Assembly (NCBI RefSeq): GCF_947500695.1 | Contig: NZ_CANMSS010000001.1 | Span: 682,001 to 746,000, forward strand | DNA from: an uncultured Pseudoteredinibacter sp. | GTDB lineage: Bacteria > Pseudomonadota > Gammaproteobacteria > Pseudomonadales > Cellvibrionaceae | DNA: 64,000 nt | Direction: 5' to 3' | Part shown: piece by piece, positions 59,099-64,000 of the stretch | Numbering within the stretch: the stretch's first letter is position 1 | How the letters are laid out: each line of letters starts with the position of its first letter | Notes under the pieces: generated by a model | Database searches by the model: none | Seen by the model: only the letters and a program-made list of their open reading frames with translations | Told to the model about the DNA's origin: nothing | Position numbers and translations under genes: made by a program

Positions 59099-61348
59099 AT
59101 GAAAAATATTGAATCACTTCTATTTCACCTCCTACTATCCATCTTAGTTCCGATAGCGATGGTCAGTGCAAGCTATCTGTATATAGAGAGCACATACGAC
59201 ACGAGCTATCCAGATTATCAACGAATTTACCGCATTGAGGTTGACCGAGGCAGCCACACCATCGCTGGGCTTGGGAACCACCTGTTTCCAATAACTCCCC
59301 AAAAAGAAATTGAGAACATCCAGCAATCATTTACCCCTACAGAGGTAACCGCTACCTACATTTCCCAGGACATTTGGGTCAATCACAGAGGAACCGGTCC
59401 CCAGACATACATAGCGCTGATCATTGATAACAACTTTCTGCCCATTTTTTTCCCTGACAAAAGCGAGTTACTTTCAAAGGCCCAGGCGGGAAGCAACTAC
59501 ATCAGCACCGACCAAGAGAACGTCAGCCAAATTATTTTCAAAAACCAAAGGCCAATAAACCTAGATACGCAAGTACTCGCCTTCCCTTTTAATTCCCATT
59601 TGAAGCCGAGCTTCATTCGATATTTGGATCACACCTCAAAAGAGGCTGCCAGCACAGAAATCTCAGGCAGCACATACGTCAAACTCAACAATATAGATTC
59701 AGAAGGTTTTCTGTCTCGAATGCGATCGCAACACCCTCATTGGAGAGACTATCGTCTGACACGAATTGACCAGATCCACTTCCAGTCAATTAGCCAATTT
59801 GGCGGCATAGAAGGAGACCTAGCGACCTTCTATGCGATCAGCCTAATCCTAGTAACCTGCCTACTTTGCTACAGCCTTGGCCTAGCCTTGCTTTCACGCT
59901 ACGACTTAACATCCTATGCCAACCAGATCTATGTTGAAAAGTGCTTGGGAGTTACCCCGACAAACTTAGTGAAGCGCAGATTCACTGCCCTACTAAGCTA
60001 TTTCGCAATACAGTACACCACATCTACCTTGTTGATGCTGATGATCACATTCAATATGGATATATACCCTGAGCAATTCCATGTCTTGCCCTCACCCAGC
60101 GCATACATTCCAGCTCTTGGCGTGATCGTCGCGATGCTTTTCCTGCTTGTTTTCTGTCTTACCGAATTACCACTCCTATTACTTTCACCCACAGATTTTC
60201 ACGAGAAACTAAAGTCGGAGATCGGATTCCAGCTTGACACTCTGCCCAGCATGCAATCCTTTGGCAAAACAACCCTTGTGATATTCATTATGATTCATAT
60301 CTTCGATCTATTTGGTAATGAACAACCATTTAGCTCGTTAACCTCTCTGAATACACCATTAGTCAAAGCTATGGAGAACACTGAGGCCTTCGATACGCTT
60401 CCGCATCTTACTAAAACCAGCGATAGGATAAATCGCTATAAGGAACTCGCCGCCGAACATAACATTGAGTTCACGATGTCTTCCTTACAAATTCCCAGTA
60501 AAGGCTTTAACGCATTTCCCGTAAAAACGCTTAAGGATGATCGAAGTAGCATGGCGGTATACATGGATGTCGATCGCAAGTTCTTTAACTTCTTCGAACT
60601 TGATGTAATCCTAGGGCGTCAATTCGATGAAAATGATAAGGCACCGCCATTAAACTCAGGTCAATATCTATCAACTCGGCACGCACTGGTCCTATCCAAT
60701 ACCGCCTGTGTTCGCTTATACCAAACTTGTAATGAGTCGGTCATAGGAAAAGAAATTGTCCTGCAATTTGGAGCCACCGCTCACATTATTGGCGTGGTTG
60801 AAGACGCACACACATATTTATATAAAAACACGGCAGGTACAATTTACAGATACGATCCAGACTCGGCCAAAAACCTCTACTTAAGAAGTAGCCTTTCAGT
60901 GGCTGAAGCGATTAATAATGATGGCTTTGGGAACACCATCATCATTACAGACATTCAAAGAGAGGTTTACAACTTGAGTGAACCAAGGCGTCAGAGAATA
61001 TTATTCACCTTTTTTGCTTGTCTTTGGCTACTTGGATTGACTGGCGCCTTAACCCTATTAACCTCCCGACTTGCTATGAGGAAGACCCGCAGAGAAGCCA
61101 GCATCAGACACCAGTTGGGGCAAGGTTTTTTGAAGTCTCTTTTAGTATCATCGATGTACCGAACAAAGCCCCTCCTATTCACCGCCTTTGCCATAATATT
61201 GGGCGCCATCGCTTACACCGTTTTTGCAGGTATCCAGATCCAATTAGCTTGGCTGGCGCCGCTATCTCTAGCGTCAGTCATTACTTTTTTCTTCATCTTT
61301 TTAGTCACTCTATTATTCAACTACATAAACCTTCGAGGCGTAAAATGA
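59099..61348 (+). CDS. MacB/FtsX-like ABC permease
   Basis: A 749-residue inner-membrane permease. The N-terminal helix (residues about 7-27) is followed by YIESTYDTSYPDYQRIYRIE, matching the start of MacB-type periplasmic domains. Hydrophobic helices cluster near residues 245-270, 295-320, 335-365 and 400, and again in three C-terminal helices. About eight helices in all suggest two FtsX modules. Such permeases work with a separate ATPase and a MacA-like adaptor to move peptides or lipoproteins. The frame opens at GTG 59069, but the ATG at 59099 is preferred. It ends in ATGA, coupled to the next gene. Confidence 0.8.
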   Translation: MKNIESLLFHLLLSILVPIAMVSASYLYIESTYDTSYPDYQRIYRIEVDRGSHTIAGLGNHLFPITPQKEIENIQQSFTPTEVTATYISQDIWVNHRGTGPQTYIALIIDNNFLPIFFPDKSELLSKAQAGSNYISTDQENVSQIIFKNQRPINLDTQVLAFPFNSHLKPSFIRYLDHTSKEAASTEISGSTYVKLNNIDSEGFLSRMRSQHPHWRDYRLTRIDQIHFQSISQFGGIEGDLATFYAISLILVTCLLCYSLGLALLSRYDLTSYANQIYVEKCLGVTPTNLVKRRFTALLSYFAIQYTTSTLLMLMITFNMDIYPEQFHVLPSPSAYIPALGVIVAMLFLLVFCLTELPLLLLSPTDFHEKLKSEIGFQLDTLPSMQSFGKTTLVIFIMIHIFDLFGNEQPFSSLTSLNTPLVKAMENTEAFDTLPHLTKTSDRINRYKELAAEHNIEFTMSSLQIPSKGFNAFPVKTLKDDRSSMAVYMDVDRKFFNFFELDVILGRQFDENDKAPPLNSGQYLSTRHALVLSNTACVRLYQTCNESVIGKEIVLQFGATAHIIGVVEDAHTYLYKNTAGTIYRYDPDSAKNLYLRSSLSVAEAINNDGFGNTIIITDIQREVYNLSEPRRQRILFTFFACLWLLGLTGALTLLTSRLAMRKTRREASIRHQLGQGFLKSLLVSSMYRTKPLLFTAFAIILGAIAYTVFAGIQIQLAWLAPLSLASVITFFFIFLVTLLFNYINLRGVK

Positions 61349-61869
61349 ATAACAAACTTCTACTGGCTGGACTCATTACCTTGATTCTTTCTGCTTGCGA
61401 CACAGGCCAGCCGGAACAAACAGAAAGTGTCCCGGAGGAAGCTGTTGTACGGGTGGTACAAAGTGACAATCTTGAAGGCTTTGACCCAGCCATCGTGTCA
61501 AGAGAGGATTTAATAGGCGTATGGCAAGGAGAACTACACTTACCAGGGGAAGCTACCCCCCTTACCATTAAGATCTTGAATAAAAACATCACTCTAAGTG
61601 AAGCAAGCGGTATACTGTCTCTACCCGCTGAAATAACTTACAAAGGCCAATCAAAAAAAACACTGCTCCGTTACGACAATGAGTTTGTGACGTTCATACT
61701 TCCCAGTGGTATTTACAACTTTAATACCCACAGAGAGAAAGACTATTCGGCGAAGATTCTGATTAAGCCAGGTGCCATGCAAGGTCACTTCTCACTGACC
61801 ACTGATGCGCTAATAGGTAATGAAGCATTATCTGCTTTCTACCCCGTGAACCTTAAAAAATCGATATGA
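61345..61869 (+). CDS. Lipoprotein of the ABC operon
   Basis: A 174-residue lipoprotein with a clear lipobox (LILSAC, Cys18). The rest, with LIGVWQGELHLPG and beta strands up to PVNLKKSI, is beta-rich. No family was recognised. Its start overlaps the permease stop (ATGA at 61345-61348), so translation is coupled, and it overlaps the next gene by 4 bases. It may shield cells from the exported product or help maturation, but this is inferred. Confidence 0.75.
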   Translation: MNNKLLLAGLITLILSACDTGQPEQTESVPEEAVVRVVQSDNLEGFDPAIVSREDLIGVWQGELHLPGEATPLTIKILNKNITLSEASGILSLPAEITYKGQSKKTLLRYDNEFVTFILPSGIYNFNTHREKDYSAKILIKPGAMQGHFSLTTDALIGNEALSAFYPVNLKKSI

Positions 61870-62660
61870 AGCGACCACATCGCCTTGGGGCTATCATTTT
61901 GTCGATATACCTCGCCGGCTGTGAGCCGTCAGACATGGTAGAAAGTAATAACGAACAGGAAATTACCCAAGGACGCCACCATCTGTCAGCTATACGAGAA
62001 GCTGAACGTACCTTATATTGCAACAATTCCCCAAAACAATTGGTCATTCGGTCGGCGAACATGAATGAAACGATTTTTAATCGATCCCCTCAAGACGCCA
62101 TGGTTCTTCCTTGGGCATTTATGCACGCAAAGTCTGGGGGGCTTCTCAACTCGGAATTCAATGACGCTATCCGTCATGAATTTGGGCACCTATTGCTCCG
62201 GGAGCATTACAAAGAACGTAACGCAAAAGCTTCGGAGTACGGCACAAACCTGCCCGACTGGATAGATGAAATCTCTGCGATCGCCTTTGATACAAAACAG
62301 ACTAGAAATCGGCGGACTACACAATTCTTACGCGCTTATAAAGGGGAGCTACCTTCAACGCTACCGTGCATTCTTGCGCATGACAGAGCTGAAACGACTC
62401 GTGCAAAACAGAAGACTAACTGCAAGGGTAATCAATCAGTTCACGCCAAACACCTTTATGCGCAGTACACAGCAGTATTCCTCGCTATAGAGAACATTGA
62501 AGGAAAGCCGTGTTTACTCGCCAAGATCCTAAAACGCGATACACACAGCTTGCGTTTTGACAAGCAATACAACCTTAGCCTCTCATCAATTAATAGAATA
62601 GAGAACGAGATTGAGAGAATGGTTCAAGCCTATTCTGCCAAGAGCGGTAGCCATGAATAG
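61866..62660 (+). CDS. HExxH metalloprotease-like lipoprotein
   Basis: A 264-residue lipoprotein with lipobox YLAGC (Cys19). A zinc-protease motif HEFGH lies at residues 104-108, and a candidate third ligand Glu follows at residue 135 (WIDEISA). The layout fits the HExxH + E zincin group, but no peptidase family was recognised. It overlaps its neighbours by a few bases (61866-61869 and 62653-62660). A membrane-anchored protease coded with a small secreted protein and an ABC exporter could process that protein; this remains inference. Confidence 0.7.
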   Translation: MKRPHRLGAIILSIYLAGCEPSDMVESNNEQEITQGRHHLSAIREAERTLYCNNSPKQLVIRSANMNETIFNRSPQDAMVLPWAFMHAKSGGLLNSEFNDAIRHEFGHLLLREHYKERNAKASEYGTNLPDWIDEISAIAFDTKQTRNRRTTQFLRAYKGELPSTLPCILAHDRAETTRAKQKTNCKGNQSVHAKHLYAQYTAVFLAIENIEGKPCLLAKILKRDTHSLRFDKQYNLSLSSINRIENEIERMVQAYSAKSGSHE

Positions 62661-63942
62661 AAAGCTAGAACTGTTTTTGGAAAGCAGTGAAACAGCATCG
62701 GGGTCCAATGACAAGCTTATCGTTCGGAGCATTCCACGTTGGTTGATCTCGGCATCCTGTTTTGTCCTACTGGCGCTGGGTGTATCAGTGTATTTCAATA
62801 TGAAGCCTGACCTGGTGGACCGGAAAAACATCACAATCTCCACAGTCTTCACAGACTCTTTTTCCAGCAACAAAGAGTTTGATGCTCGGCTAGCACATAA
62901 TGTCCTAGAGGTAGTCACCGTCAGAGCTGGCGGTTACACACAGGAGGTACTGGCCCATGATGGCGATATTGTTGAGGCGGGAAGCATTCTGGCCAAAATT
63001 TCCAACGACGATATACGAGCCAGCAACATCAATTCCGAGCTGGAGCTCTTAGAGGCAACTCGATCGCTGGAAGGCGCGAAGGAAAGCCTGAAGAAGAGAG
63101 AAATACAATTTCAAATAGACCTGACGGAACATCAACACAGTCTCAACGAACTCTCGCTGGATATCGAAAGAAAAGAGAAGCTGTTAAGCCAGGGCTACTT
63201 CTCTACCGTCGAATTCGACAAACTTAAAAGAGAAAAACATCGCCAGATGGCCAATCACGAAATAAAACATAAAACCTACAAAGCGGATCTCCGAAGCCTG
63301 CATCAAGACATCGCATCGTACCGCCGTAAATTGGAAATACTAAAACGGCAATCCAACTTGAAAAACGAGCAACTGCAAAATCTCATCATCCGCCCAAAGC
63401 GTAAGGGGCTGCTTACGGACTTTGATCTGAAGATTGGACAAAAGCTGAATGCCGGAGACCCCATTGGCTCTATCATCAAACACCCTAGCCTCATGCTGGA
63501 AGCCGACATCGATGAGTACTTCCTCAATCAGATGCACATCAATCAATCTGCTTATATACAAGCTCATGGAAAACATATTGCTTTGCATACCGCGCACATT
63601 TCTACCCTGATCAAAGATGGCAAGTTTTCCGTTCGTTGGGCGTTTAACACTCCAGAAGACGCCACCAGCCTGCCTCCAGGGAAAGCCTTCCGTATCCACC
63701 AAAGTCTAGGTACGGAGAAAAATGTACTTCAGCTAAAAACTGGAGATTTTCTTAAAACCAAAGGTGGCAACTTTGTTTTTGTTGTTGATCAGCATGGTAT
63801 AGCGACCAAGAAGCCTGTCCAGATAGGCCGTACAGGAAATGGTAGCGTAGAAATAATCGCTGGACTGCATGAGGGCGATCAAGTGATCACCTCAGACTAT
63901 TCCTTATTGAACTCATACGAGAGGTTTTCTATCCGTGACTGA
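62653..63942 (+). CDS. HlyD/MacA-like periplasmic adaptor
   Basis: A 429-residue membrane fusion protein. One N-terminal helix (about residues 31-50) is followed by a lipoyl-like beta domain (VRAGGYTQEVLAHDGDIVEAGSILA). A long coiled coil comes next (about residues 130-250), then a beta-barrel and a C-terminal strand set (GNGSVEIIAGLHEGDQVITSD). It would link an inner-membrane ABC transporter to an outer-membrane channel. The frame opens at 62611, but the ATG at 62653 is chosen because it precedes the helix and overlaps the protease gene. No TolC gene is in the window. Confidence 0.85.
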   Translation: MNRKLELFLESSETASGSNDKLIVRSIPRWLISASCFVLLALGVSVYFNMKPDLVDRKNITISTVFTDSFSSNKEFDARLAHNVLEVVTVRAGGYTQEVLAHDGDIVEAGSILAKISNDDIRASNINSELELLEATRSLEGAKESLKKREIQFQIDLTEHQHSLNELSLDIERKEKLLSQGYFSTVEFDKLKREKHRQMANHEIKHKTYKADLRSLHQDIASYRRKLEILKRQSNLKNEQLQNLIIRPKRKGLLTDFDLKIGQKLNAGDPIGSIIKHPSLMLEADIDEYFLNQMHINQSAYIQAHGKHIALHTAHISTLIKDGKFSVRWAFNTPEDATSLPPGKAFRIHQSLGTEKNVLQLKTGDFLKTKGGNFVFVVDQHGIATKKPVQIGRTGNGSVEIIAGLHEGDQVITSDYSLLNSYERFSIRD

Positions 63943-64000
63943 ACAGGTTTTGGAGCTAACAGGCATAAGCAAATCGTACTCTACTCAAAAGATATGGGTT
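63935..64000 (+). CDS. ABC transporter ATP-binding protein, N-terminal part
   Basis: Only 22 codons are visible, starting with GTG at 63935, which overlaps the adaptor stop by 8 bases. The sequence VTEQVLELTGISKSYSTQKI is the usual start of MacB/LolD-type ABC ATPases. Walker motifs lie beyond the window. It completes the permease-adaptor-ATPase set. Confidence 0.75.
   Translation, partial: MTEQVLELTGISKSYSTQKIWV

Overview
The window looks like chromosomal DNA of a free-living, probably marine, aerobic gammaproteobacterium. Gene order matches the Pseudomonadales/Cellvibrionales: guaBA-xseA, der-bamB-yfgM-hisS-ispG-rodZ-pilW-rlmN-ndk, the isc cluster next to trmJ/suhB, and divergent purL/mltF. 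This assignment is inferred from protein families and synteny. No rRNA gene or complete tRNA gene was seen.

Left part (1-40300), core genome. It starts with a truncated S9 peptidase, then purine synthesis (guaA, guaB), xseA, and a small phosphate-related pair of lipoproteins (a Nudix protein and a PhoA-type phosphatase). A long minus-strand series follows: der, bamB, yfgM, hisS, ispG, rodZ, pilW, rlmN, ndk. Next comes iron-sulfur assembly (iscRSUA, a terminator-like hairpin, then hscBA-fdx-iscX), with two IscR-type operators and a good promoter upstream of iscR. Then follow trmJ/suhB, an SNF-type sodium symporter, a thioesterase-fold protein, an ABC exporter, a DEAD-box helicase, FklB, a zinc-ribbon Nudix protein, purL and mltF.

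Middle part (40300-50500). Small secreted or unknown proteins and azurin are followed by a complete-looking thiamine operon behind a promoter and a TPP riboswitch: thiC-thiO-thiS-thiG-thiDE-thiF. thiDE is a kinase/synthase fusion, and the ThiF-like protein carries a C-terminal rhodanese domain. The operon would make the thiazole by the aerobic glycine-oxidase route and join it to the pyrimidine.

Right part (50500-64000), accessory. A secreted fibronectin-III protein is split by an apparent frameshift. A 28-base copy of the 3' end of tRNA-His at 53100-53127 suggests the boundary of an integrated element extending to higher coordinates. Beyond it are a 12-residue-period pentapeptide-like membrane protein, a decayed gene, a secreted protein with a C-terminal sorting-like tail, several hairpin-plus-terminator units in non-coding DNA, and a tightly coupled operon. 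That operon encodes a secreted four-cysteine small protein, a MacB/FtsX-like permease, a lipoprotein, an HExxH lipoprotein, a HlyD/MacA-like adaptor and the start of an ABC ATPase. It is the best candidate here for an undescribed peptide export, maturation or immunity system.
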